64,000 bases of DNA, from the NCBI RefSeq assembly GCF_011059185.1, contig NZ_JAALFE010000016.1, forward strand, positions 1-64,000, given 5' to 3'. Within the stretch, counting starts at the first letter, position 1, and every line of letters starts with the position of its first letter. The stretch comes from Paragemmobacter kunshanensis (GTDB lineage: Bacteria > Pseudomonadota > Alphaproteobacteria > Rhodobacterales > Rhodobacteraceae). A program made the position numbers and the translations under genes. The notes beneath the pieces are model-generated. The model was not told where the DNA came from and ran no database searches. It worked only from the letters and a program-made list of their open reading frames with translations. Shown here piece by piece: positions 1-6,648 of this stretch.

Positions 1-408
1 CTACGCCGAATTGGCCAGACGGGGCAGGCACAACGGCTCGAGCGCGAGACCGTCCTGCGTGATCTTGGCTATCTCAGGCAAGCTGCAGCATTGCCACACG
101 CGCATGTGATTTGCGGAGAGGGTGGAACATTCATCCATCTTGGTTGGACCACCGTGTCGACCTTCGCGCCCATCGAGCGCTTTCCCTTGGCCGCTCTTGC
201 GGTCGCACGTGGCACGCCGTTCATCGATATCCGACCCGTCACCGATGTCATCGCCTTCGCGAACCTGCCGCGGGTGGCGCGGGACGGATCGGTCGACCCT
301 GACTCTTCGGGTCCCGGCAAGTCCGTGTCGCTGACCACCTACATCGACATGATCGAAGCCCTCGGTGCCAGGGTCGCCAACGATCCGCGCCCCTGTCGGT
401 CAACCTAG
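1..408 (+). CDS. C-terminal part of an unrecognised accessory protein (5' truncated by window edge)
   Basis: The frame is open from base 1 to a TAG at 406-408, so at least 135 residues are visible and the true start lies outside the window. An internal ATG-like start near 91 is possible, but the open frame upstream argues for a partial gene. The protein is soluble-looking, with a mixed hydrophobic core (for example GEGGTFIHLGW) and a charged tail. I do not recognise the family. It sits 40 bp upstream of ardC in the same direction, so it is probably part of the same accessory operon. Confidence 0.45.
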   Translation, partial: LRRIGQTGQAQRLERETVLRDLGYLRQAAALPHAHVICGEGGTFIHLGWTTVSTFAPIERFPLAALAVARGTPFIDIRPVTDVIAFANLPRVARDGSVDPDSSGPGKSVSLTTYIDMIEALGARVANDPRPCRST

Positions 409-448
409 TCACCACTCCCTCTCACCAAAACTCGAAAGGAGGCCAGCC

Positions 449-1387
449 ATGGCCCGATCCCGCACGCCCAAATTCGATGCCTCCGAGGTCATCACAAACG
501 AAATCATCCGTATCATCGAGCGCGGCGTCCTGCCGTGGCGCAAGCCCTGGACTGCAGGTGGCAGTTCTCGCCCCCTGCGCGTGGGCGGCGAACCCTACCA
601 GGGAGTGAACAACTTTCTGCTAACGATGCGGACCGTGATGGCGGGCCACAGCTCTCCCTTCTGGATGACGTTGCTGCAAGCCAATGCCTTGGATGCAAAG
701 GTTCGCAAGGGCGAAAAGTCCTCTGTCGTCGTTTACTACGGTCAAAGCCGGAGAGATGCCGGCGATGATCATGATCACAGCGACGGGGATGATCACTCCG
801 AGGAAGCCCGTATCTTCCGCTTCCAGAAATCCTACCGCGTGTTCAATGCCTGCCAGATCGAGGGCTTGCCCGACAGCTTCTTCCCTGACCCGGAGCCCGT
901 GCCCGAGCACCCGCCGTCCGAGCCTATCCCGCACATGCAGGCGTTTTTCGACGCCATCGACATCACGACGGTCTTCACGGGCACGGAGGCGTATTATTTG
1001 CCCCCCGTGGACAAGGTCTACATGCCATCCATCACGCGGTTCCAGGACCCGCGCAATTTCTACGGGGTCTGGGCCCATGAGCTCGCCCATGCCACGAAAG
1101 CCCCCCATCGACTGAACCGTGATTTCGGGTTCTCGAAGTTTGGCAACACGTCCTATGCGCGCGAGGAGATCGTCGCGGAATTGACCTCGGTGTTCCTGGG
1201 TCAGACGCTCGGCTTCACCGCGCATACGCTCGAGATGAATGCCGCCTATCTCCACAACTGGTTGCGCGTTCTTCGGTCGGACAAGGGCGCGATCTTCAAG
1301 CACGCCGCTGACGCGCAGCGCGCCTGTGATTATCTGATCGCCAGATCGGAGGTGGGCAGGGCAGGTCGCAGTGCCGAGGCCGCCTGA
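449..1387 (+). CDS. ardC: ArdC-family antirestriction protein (ssDNA-binding domain plus zincin-like metallopeptidase)
   Basis: A 312-aa protein. The N-terminal half (about 1-135) looks like the ArdC single-strand DNA-binding domain (ITNEIIRIIERGVLPWRKPW near residue 15, then a GVNNFLL motif). The C-terminal half is a polyvalent zincin-like metallopeptidase with the zinc motif HELAH at residues 210-214 and a downstream REEIVAEL helix supplying the third ligand. Family members protect incoming plasmid/ICE DNA from restriction and are carried by conjugative elements. The start at 449 is chosen for its AAAGGAGG ribosome site 8 nt upstream. An Asp/His-rich insert (about 105-119) links the domains; this linker varies in the family. 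Confidence 0.88.
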   Translation: MARSRTPKFDASEVITNEIIRIIERGVLPWRKPWTAGGSSRPLRVGGEPYQGVNNFLLTMRTVMAGHSSPFWMTLLQANALDAKVRKGEKSSVVVYYGQSRRDAGDDHDHSDGDDHSEEARIFRFQKSYRVFNACQIEGLPDSFFPDPEPVPEHPPSEPIPHMQAFFDAIDITTVFTGTEAYYLPPVDKVYMPSITRFQDPRNFYGVWAHELAHATKAPHRLNRDFGFSKFGNTSYAREEIVAELTSVFLGQTLGFTAHTLEMNAAYLHNWLRVLRSDKGAIFKHAADAQRACDYLIARSEVGRAGRSAEAA

Positions 1388-1410
1388 CCGCACGGAGAAC
1401 GGAGACACCC

Positions 1411-1620
1411 ATGTCACGTAAGGAACCCAAAACGCTGCGGGTGGCCTGCTTCAACGACGGCCGCCGCAAGATCATCACCTTCAAGCGCGGTGCCTATTGG
1501 TGGAGCGCTGCCGAGGGCGCTTATCCGCTCTCGGCAGCGCTCGAGAGCATCAAGGAACAGGGTGGCTGGGTCGAAACCATCCCTAACCCGAATTACAGAC
1601 CCAAGGGGCTGTTCGGGTAG
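1411..1620 (+). CDS. Conserved small hypothetical protein of mobile elements (69 aa)
   Basis: A 69-aa basic protein that starts 23 bp after ardC with an ACGGAGAC ribosome site. The sequence has two clear parts: an N-terminal strand-rich piece (RRKIITFKRGAYWWSAAEG) and a C-terminal segment ending PNPNYRPKGLFG. I recognise no domain and give no function. Size, spacing and codon use fit a real gene of the ardC operon, and similar short ORFs commonly accompany ardC in alphaproteobacterial plasmids and ICEs. It could be an antirestriction accessory or a DNA-binding protein, but that is speculation. Confidence 0.65.
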   Translation: MSRKEPKTLRVACFNDGRRKIITFKRGAYWWSAAEGAYPLSAALESIKEQGGWVETIPNPNYRPKGLFG

Positions 1621-1707
1621 GGCACCTTCTGCTTCGGCCCTTCCGCCAAGCAGAAAAGAAAAAGCAGGCTTTGGGAAGGGTGTTTCAACTTCTCAAAGGA
1701 GAGCCCT

Positions 1708-2097
1708 ATGACCATCACTGCACAGCCCCAGACAGAATGCCCGGATCCGACCGTGATCGCGGCGCAGAACGACGCGTTTCGCAAGCTCGCATGCCTTGGA
1801 GTGCCGCCCGCGCAACCCATCCAGGGCCGCATGCATGTCACCCGCTCGCTTATGGAGGCCGGCGATGGCTTCATGGCCGAGGCGGTCAAGGCAACGGGTG
1901 AGTTTGCCACGTTCGAGCCTGAGAATGATCCCGAGGGCTGGCACGATTTCGGGGCGGTCGAGATCCGGGGAGAGACCGTGTTCTGGAAGATCGATCTCTA
2001 TGAAGCAGACTCGGACTTCCGCTATTGGGCTGAGACCCCGGACAATCCTGCCACCACCATGCGCGTGCTGACCATCATGCTGGCGCGCGACTGGTAG
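1708..2097 (+). CDS. DUF3768 family protein
   Basis: A 129-aa protein starting at an ATG with a strong AAAGGAGAG ribosome site. The sequence matches the DUF3768 pattern as I know it: an N-terminal helix (IAAQNDAFRK), then a beta-rich core (HDFGAVEIRGETVFWKIDLY) and a C-terminal LTIMLARDW. The family is found on plasmids and islands of Rhodobacterales and rhizobia and has no assigned function. It is the third gene in the ardC run, and a terminator-like hairpin follows about 35 bp downstream, closing the transcription unit. Confidence 0.75.
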   Translation: MTITAQPQTECPDPTVIAAQNDAFRKLACLGVPPAQPIQGRMHVTRSLMEAGDGFMAEAVKATGEFATFEPENDPEGWHDFGAVEIRGETVFWKIDLYEADSDFRYWAETPDNPATTMRVLTIMLARDW

Positions 2098-2133
2098 GGC
2101 AGGGGACTCCTCACCCTGACATCTGAGACGATG

Positions 2134-2172
2134 AAGGCCCGCTGACCCCTCAAAGGGAAAGTGGGCCTTTTG
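2134..2172 (+). terminator. Probable Rho-independent terminator after the DUF3768 gene
   Basis: AAGGCCC (2134-2140) pairs with GGGCCTT (2163-2169), followed by TTGT. The 22-nt loop holds a second small CCCT/AGGG stem. It lies just behind the DUF3768 stop and before the ParB-like start. Confidence 0.55.
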
Positions 2173-2252
2173 TCGTGGTGATCCCTGAAGCCGGGGATTG
2201 GTCACGCGCGTGAGCGCGCGGGCCACACCTCACCCTCCTGGAAGGATATCCC

Positions 2253-2519
2253 ATGACCATAAGCTTTGCTCCCCTTACCGTCGCTATCGGCGATCTGGTC
2301 CCGCATCCCGCCAATGTGCGCAGCAACGCGCCGGAAACCTATGACCCCGAAAACATCGCGCATCTGAAGGCCAGCATCGCCGTTCTGGGCCTCTTGCAGC
2401 CGATCCTGGTCCAGAAGTTCGGCGGCAAATACGCCGTGCTGGCCGGTGGCCGGCGGCATGCCGCGCTGAAGGAGCTGGTCGCTGACAAGGCCATCAAGGG
2501 CTTCACGGCGAAGACCAAG
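2253..2519 (+). pseudogene. Truncated ParB-like partition/nuclease-domain protein (N-terminus only)
   Basis: The start at 2253 follows a GGAAGGA ribosome site. The first 89 codons are a clear ParB/Spo0J N-terminal domain: VAIGDLVPHPANVR, then HLKASIAVLGLLQPILV and the nucleotide-binding GGRRHAALKEL motif. Full-length relatives on alphaproteobacterial islands are several hundred residues long and continue into a helix-turn-helix region. Here the similarity stops after about residue 89. The frame then runs on to 2783 as the complement of a GIY-YIG gene, so the C-terminal domains are gone. The truncated protein is unlikely to work in partition. Confidence 0.75.
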
Positions 2520-2846
2520 TTCATTGCATGGCGGTTTCAGGCTGTGACGAAGGTCTGTCTCGATAGCGAGACGCGTCGGCCTGTCGGCGACACGCAGCGC
2601 AGCGATGTGTGTTGCTCCGTGCATGATTGCTCGACCGAGACCTTCGTGGCTCATCCGGTTTGTGATCAGCCGCTGATAGAAGTCGTCCGTCTCCCCAACA
2701 TAAAGAGGCTGCAGCAGGCCAAAGGCGCCGCTGCGAATAACCACATACACGCCAGAGGCACGGACAAAGACCGTGCCATGTAAAGGGTAGAGTTCGAAAG
2801 TGTATTGACGGCCGTTGAGGCCGTACAAGGTGACTGCAGCAGACAT
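2520..2846 (-). pseudogene. GIY-YIG nuclease-like small protein with a lost 3' end
   Basis: Read on the minus strand from ATG at 2846 (GAAGGA upstream), the sequence gives VTLYGLNGRQYTFELYPL, then VYVVIRSG..QPLYVGETDDFYQRL and a C-terminal GATHIAALRVAD and PPCNE. This is the layout of the small GIY-YIG-like domain proteins (about 110 aa); the GVYVVI and YVGETDD segments correspond to the GIY and YIG strands. The reading frame does not stop where family members usually end. It continues across the junction at about 2520 into antisense parB sequence down to 2202, so the natural stop was lost. About 107 native residues remain, so a fusion protein with some activity cannot be excluded. Confidence 0.6.
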
Positions 2847-3346
2847 GCTCAATTTTTCCTTCTGAGCAGAGGTCGCCCTTGATGTCTCTTCTTGACCTCA
2901 TCCGACAGGTGTTGTGAGATGATGGAGCACTGGGAGAAATCAGGACAACCGAGTTTCAACCAAGGTCCGAGGTTGGTTTGCAAGCCCTTCCTCGGACCAC
3001 TTCATGTTGTGGCCGAATGGCTCACATCGTCAAACTGTCGTAAGCCGCACCTCGGTTCAACGCCATTTTTGGGGTGGCGCGGGCGATTTTTCGCTTGACG
3101 GTTTTCCTGCAACAGGGCGCAAGTGTTTGGAACTCAGGGATAAACCCTGGGATGGAGTTGTGGAAGTCCTCTGGGTTGCCAGCGTTTTCGGTGGGTTACG
3201 GATCGGCGTTCACGGTTGTCCAATCCCATGACCGCTGATTCGTACATTTCGGTTCTTCGGCGCACCGCGGACGAAAAAAATGCTGGCCGTCAGCCAAGCT
3301 GCCGGTGCAGAACGCATGTAGAACATCAGCTTCGAATCGTTCAAGC
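2847..3346. other. 500-bp stretch without a convincing gene
   Basis: No frame here looks coding. It contains an inverted repeat with 9-bp arms, GGTCCGAGG (2964-2972) and CCTCGGACC (2990-2998), separated by 17 nt. The stretch joins the broken GIY-YIG gene to the small gene before hicB and is probably island filler left by rearrangement. I see no transposase remnant or terminal inverted repeats of an insertion sequence. Confidence 0.5.
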
Positions 3347-3514
3347 ATGCCCCACTGGCCACAGACCATCCCGCCCGACCTCCGCCGTCGCCTGGAGAAC
3401 ATCATGGGCTATCGCCAGTTCGGCCCGCAGGATCTGTGGGGCGAGATCCGCGAGTGGCTGGAGCTGCATGGCATCGAGGTGCCGGCAGCGCTGCCGGAGG
3501 ATGAGCGCCGTTAA
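3347..3514 (+). CDS. Small hypothetical protein (55 aa), convergent with hicB
   Basis: The 55 residues starting at ATG 3347 look protein-like: a proline-rich start, then RRRLENIMGYRQFGPQDLW and an amphipathic helix GEIREWLELHGIEVP, ending in an acidic tail. A frame-compatible GTG exists at 3305, but the extra residues look non-native. No ribosome site is obvious. The stop overlaps the hicB stop by 3 bp (convergent). No family recognised. It may be a remnant of a longer mobile-element gene. Confidence 0.45.
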   Translation: MPHWPQTIPPDLRRRLENIMGYRQFGPQDLWGEIREWLELHGIEVPAALPEDERR

Positions 3515-3906
3515 TCGCCCACCAGTGCATGTCTCGCGGCCACGGCCAAGAACGATGACCGGTTCATCCCGCGTGCCTTTGCGGTCTGGTCGATCGCGCG
3601 CAGCAGCTCGCGCTCCATGGTGATGTTGACCCGCTCCACCACTGAACCTGCGGCGATATAAGGGACGTGCATTAGAGATGCACCCGAAGCCAGCGCGGCA
3701 GCGACGTCTGCGCGCTTCCTGACCATGTCGAGCGGCGCGGGGTCGACGTCCGGCATATCCTCGAACCAAAGATCCAAGGCTTCGGCTGCCGCCGCTGGAA
3801 TGCCGTCCCAGCTGTCGGCCGCGGCGAAGCATCCCGGAAGATCCGGGAAGGTCAGGCCGAAGGCGCTGTCACCATCCTGGTGCACAATGGCGGTGAAGTA
3901 TTTCAT
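3511..3906 (-). CDS. hicB: HicB-family antitoxin
   Basis: A 131-aa antitoxin. The N-terminal half is the HicB RNase-H-like fold (MKYFTAIVHQDGDSAFGLTF, then DLPGCFAAADSWDGIPAAAA), and the C-terminal half is a ribbon-helix-helix DNA-binding domain (VERVNITMERELLRAIDQTA). It neutralises HicA and normally represses the operon. It follows hicA by 80 bp in the same direction, the usual hicA-hicB order. Two operator-like palindromes lie upstream of hicA. The pair probably stabilises the element that carries it. Confidence 0.88.
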   Translation of the reverse strand: MKYFTAIVHQDGDSAFGLTFPDLPGCFAAADSWDGIPAAAAEALDLWFEDMPDVDPAPLDMVRKRADVAAALASGASLMHVPYIAAGSVVERVNITMERELLRAIDQTAKARGMNRSSFLAVAARHALVGD

Positions 3907-3985
3907 GTCGAGTTCCGTTTGATTGGATGCCCGAAGGGGCGATGGACTGGATTGGTTGAACTGACTGACTGGGCTGTGGGCGGGG

Positions 3986-4174
3986 CTATAGCAGCCCCGC
4001 CTGTTCGTAGATGCTTCTGACTGTCCCCATCGGCAGGTCTTTCTTCGGGTGGGGTAGGATGACAGTCCTGTCGCCCTTCCGAAGCTTGAGGTGTGATCCT
4101 TTCTTGGAGATCTCCTCGAAACCTGCGTCTTTGAGTATCTTCAGGAGCTTCCGGGAATTCGTTTCAAGCTCCAT
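3986..4174 (-). CDS. hicA: HicA-family mRNA interferase toxin
   Basis: A 62-aa toxin with the double-stranded-RNA-binding-like HicA fold. The signature is LKDAGFEEISKKGSHLKLRKG; the catalytic histidine is residue 28 in KGSH. It ends PMGTVRSIYEQAGLL, as typical members do. The ATG at 4174 is chosen because a near-perfect AAAGGAGG ribosome site precedes it by 7 nt; the frame stays open further upstream, but the upstream residues are not HicA-like and would cross the promoter. HicA cleaves mRNA when the antitoxin HicB is depleted. Confidence 0.88.
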   Translation of the reverse strand: MELETNSRKLLKILKDAGFEEISKKGSHLKLRKGDRTVILPHPKKDLPMGTVRSIYEQAGLL

Positions 4175-4188
4175 CGCCCCTCCTTTCA

Positions 4189-4250
4189 TGTGTATCCTTA
4201 TACACATCACTTGAAGGCGCGTCAACTGAAAGTGTGTATCATTATACTCA
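4189..4250 (-). promoter_or_regulatory. hicAB promoter with two operator palindromes
   Basis: On the minus strand TTGACG (4220-4225) and TATAAG (4197-4202) form a 17-bp-spaced sigma-70 promoter. The -10 lies inside the palindrome TGTGTATCCTTATACACA (4189-4206). A second copy, TGTGTATCATTATACTCA (4233-4250), lies exactly 44 bp upstream in the same phase and itself contains TATAAT. These are probable HicB or HicAB binding sites. Confidence 0.7.
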
Positions 4251-4361
4251 TTTAGATGCGCCAAACGGTTTACAGTCACCTCGCAACCCATTGAAATCAT
4301 TCACCCTGAGAATTGCCCCGTTTACAGGGACAGGCCAGCAAAATCAAAGGTCAGGCTCTGC

Positions 4362-4406
4362 CTCATAATCGCAGGGTCGGGGGTTCGAGTCCCCCCCTCG
4401 CCACCA
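4362..4406 (+). mobile_element. tRNA 3' half (CAU anticodon loop to CCA): attachment-site footprint
   Basis: The sequence runs from an anticodon loop CTCATAA (4362-4368) and stem 3' strand TCGCA (4369-4373) through a T arm GGGGG-TTCGAGT-CCCCC (4379-4395), acceptor strand CCTCGCC (4396-4402), discriminator A and encoded CCA (4404-4406). The 5' half is missing: the bases before 4362 cannot pair with the TCGCA strand or with the acceptor strand. This is what remains after site-specific integration into the anticodon loop of a tRNA-Met or tRNA-Ile2 (CAU) gene. The intact tRNA should lie at the far end of the element. Confidence 0.75.
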
Positions 4407-4547
4407 CCGTCCCCCCCCAAGTGACCGGAACCGCCTGATCCGGACCGCGCTTTCCGTGGCAGGGGCCTGCCCTGCCTGCAGCGGCGGGTGGACATCCCGC
4501 GCCGCGCGATATCTTGTCTGCCGGACAATGCCGCAAGGAGATACGAC

Positions 4548-5369
4548 ATGACCACGCCGATGCTTTCCCTGAACGATGGGCGCAGCCTGCCGCAGATCGG
4601 CTTTGGCCTGTGGCAGGTGCCGGCGGATCAGACCGCGCGGGTGGTGGTCGATGGGGTGGCGGCGGGCTATCGGCTGATCGACGGGGCGGCGATCTATGGC
4701 AATGAAGAGGGTCTGGGCGAAGGCCTGCGCCGGATGGGCCTGCCGCGCGAGAAGGTCTTTGTCACCACCAAGGTCTGGAATGACAGGCAGGGCACCGACG
4801 AGACGCGCCGCGCGGTTGCGGAAAGCCTGGCCCGGATCGGGGTGGCGCAGGTCGATCTGATGCTGATCCACTGGCCCTGCCCGGCAGAGGGCAGGTTCCT
4901 TGACACCTGGAAGACGCTGATCGCGCTGCGGGATGAGGGGAAGGTCGCCTCGATCGGGGTGTCGAATTTCCGCGTGCCGGATCTGGAGCGGATCATCGGC
5001 GAAACCGGCGTCGTGCCGGTGCTGAACCAGATCGAACTGCATCCCCGCCTGCAGCAGGCCGAACTGCGCGCCTTCCATGCGCGCCACGGCATCGTCACGC
5101 AAAGCTGGACGCCGCTGGGGCAGGGGCGTTCCTTCGACGCGGGCCCGGTGCAGGCGGCGGCGGCCCGGCTGGGCCGCAGCCCGGCGCAGGTGATCCTGCG
5201 CTGGCATCTTGAACTGGGCTGCGCGGTGATCCCGCGCTCCACCCGGGCGGCGGGGCTGGCCGAGAATCTGGATATCCTCGATTTCTCGCTGACCGAGGCC
5301 GAGATGGCCGCCTTCGCCACGCTGGAGACGGGCGAAAGGACGGGGCCGGATCCGGCCAGCTTCAGCTGA
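4548..5369 (+). CDS. Aldo/keto reductase (2,5-diketo-D-gluconate reductase-like)
   Basis: A 273-aa (beta/alpha)8 NADPH-dependent oxidoreductase that reduces carbonyls of sugars or small aldehydes and ketones. All four catalytic residues are visible: Asp45 in LIDGA, Tyr50 in AAIYGNE, Lys75 in VTTKVWND and His108 in LIHWP. The cofactor motif IPRSTR is near the C-terminus. The start at 4548 has an AAGGAG site 7 nt upstream; upstream in-frame codons look unrelated. The gene is the first core gene after the island and converges on opgC, overlapping its 3' end by 8 bp. The exact substrate cannot be told from sequence. Confidence 0.9.
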   Translation: MTTPMLSLNDGRSLPQIGFGLWQVPADQTARVVVDGVAAGYRLIDGAAIYGNEEGLGEGLRRMGLPREKVFVTTKVWNDRQGTDETRRAVAESLARIGVAQVDLMLIHWPCPAEGRFLDTWKTLIALRDEGKVASIGVSNFRVPDLERIIGETGVVPVLNQIELHPRLQQAELRAFHARHGIVTQSWTPLGQGRSFDAGPVQAAAARLGRSPAQVILRWHLELGCAVIPRSTRAAGLAENLDILDFSLTEAEMAAFATLETGERTGPDPASFS

Positions 5370-6516
5370 TCTTCGGGGGCTTCGGCCAGTATTGCCGCGC
5401 GGCGGCCAGCGCGAATTGCGCGGCCAGCCCGCCGGCAAGGATCAGGCTGTCGGCGAGGATATCCTCGCCCGTCACATGCTTTACCCCCTGCAGCCCGATG
5501 CAAAGCACCGATCCCAGCGCGAAGACGGGCAGCGCCTGACGCCCCAGCAGTTCGAAGGGCGCGGCGAGGGGATGGGCGCAGGCCCGCCGCACCGCCGGGA
5601 AGGAGGACAGGAAATAGGCCAGCGCCAGGATATGCAGCAGGCGCGGGCCGGTGACATAGGTCTTGTCGAAGGCCGTCAGGTTCCAGGGCAGGTTGAAGGT
5701 TTCGCGCAGCAGCCACAGGCTGTTGCCCGTCAGTTTCGACACGGCGGGGATCTGCACCGACAGCGCCGCATAAAGCAGGAAGAGCCCGGTCGCCACCTGC
5801 AGCCAGCGCCGCACCGGCACAAGGCGGCGCCCCTCTTTCAGCGCGACGCCGGTGACAAGGCCGGTGACGAAGATCACCTGCCAGGTCAGCGGGTTGAAGA
5901 ACCACACCCCCGAGGTGGGATAGTTCGGCGGCCCCAGCCGCCAGATCCCCGCCACCAGCCAGAGCGCGACCGACCCCGCCAGCAGCCAGAGCGGCCAGCG
6001 CCAGGCGAGGAACAGCAGGATCGGCGCAAAGGCCAGCAGCACAAGGTAAAGCGGCAGGATGTTCACATAGCCGAACTGATGGGTCAGGATCACCAGCCCG
6101 ATCAGCGTGCGCAAGGGATCCAGCCAGACCCATTTCATCTGGTTCTCGAACAGCGATTCCGCATTGCCCAGCCACAGCGCCACGGCCGCCGCCGCCGCCA
6201 ATGCGGCGAAGGTGGCCAGGATATGAACCAGATACAGCGTCCAGACCCGCCGCCACACACGGGCGAGCCCGGTCCAGAGCCGCATCGACGCCTCGCGGAA
6301 ATCGGCGGAATAGGCGAGGCCCGCCGCAATGCCCGACATCAGCACAAAGCCCTCGGCGGCATCCGAAAAGCCGAAATTCCGGCTGGTCGCCCCTTCATAG
6401 ATGTTGCCCGGAACATGGTTGATGAAGATCATCACGAGGCAGAGGCCACGGAACACGTCAAGCCGCGGGTCGCGGGTTTTCAGGGGGGCAGCCGGGGCTG
6501 GGCTTGGGGCGGGCAT
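5362..6516 (-). CDS. opgC: OpgC: succinyltransferase of osmoregulated periplasmic glucans
   Basis: A 384-aa polytopic inner-membrane protein with about ten hydrophobic segments and the OpgC/acyltransferase-3-like start RLDVFRGLCLVMIFINHVPG. OpgC adds succinyl groups to the cyclic or linear glucan backbone, giving it charge. It is the last gene of opgG-opgI-opgH-opgC, the operon known from Rhodobacter sphaeroides, and follows opgH by 132 bp. Its 3' end overlaps the convergent aldo/keto reductase by 8 bp. The combination of neighbours and N-terminal motif makes the call firm. Confidence 0.9.
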   Translation of the reverse strand: MPAPSPAPAAPLKTRDPRLDVFRGLCLVMIFINHVPGNIYEGATSRNFGFSDAAEGFVLMSGIAAGLAYSADFREASMRLWTGLARVWRRVWTLYLVHILATFAALAAAAAVALWLGNAESLFENQMKWVWLDPLRTLIGLVILTHQFGYVNILPLYLVLLAFAPILLFLAWRWPLWLLAGSVALWLVAGIWRLGPPNYPTSGVWFFNPLTWQVIFVTGLVTGVALKEGRRLVPVRRWLQVATGLFLLYAALSVQIPAVSKLTGNSLWLLRETFNLPWNLTAFDKTYVTGPRLLHILALAYFLSSFPAVRRACAHPLAAPFELLGRQALPVFALGSVLCIGLQGVKHVTGEDILADSLILAGGLAAQFALAAARQYWPKPPKIS

Positions 6517-6648
6517 GGGTCACCGATTGGCCGGGAGGTCCGGGCTGGGGGCTGGGCTGGCGCGGCTATTGCCTGCTTGGCGTCGCTTGCGCAAGGCCCG
6601 CCCGGGGCTGGCGGCGCGGAGGCGGCAGAAGGCCGCCCGCGCCGCAGG

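Larger units (their letters stand above)
1..4406. mobile_element. Right-hand end of an integrated genomic island/ICE-like element
   Basis: This stretch has accessory content only: an ArdC-type antirestriction protein, small plasmid/ICE-type hypotheticals, DUF3768, a ParB-like fragment, a GIY-YIG fragment and a HicAB toxin-antitoxin pair. It visibly has more A+T than what follows. It stops at a 3' half of a tRNA gene (4362-4406), after which ordinary core genes begin with an aldo/keto reductase. No integrase or transfer gene is in view, so the element continues to the left of base 1. The element boundary is inferred from the tRNA footprint; its type (ICE, plasmid-derived or phage-like island) cannot be decided here. 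Confidence 0.7.

Noticed and set aside
2202-2519. Extension of the GIY-YIG frame to the stop at 2202
   Set aside because: Below about 2520 the frame is the exact antisense of the parB-like gene and not GIY-YIG sequence.
2847-3346. Insertion-sequence remnant
   Set aside because: The 9-bp inverted repeat at 2964-2998 is too close-set for IS ends, no transposase-like peptide is found in any frame, and no target duplication is visible.
4351-4406. A complete tRNA gene
   Set aside because: The anticodon loop, T arm and acceptor 3' strand are intact, but the D arm, the 5' acceptor strand and the 5' anticodon strand are absent. The upstream bases do not pair.
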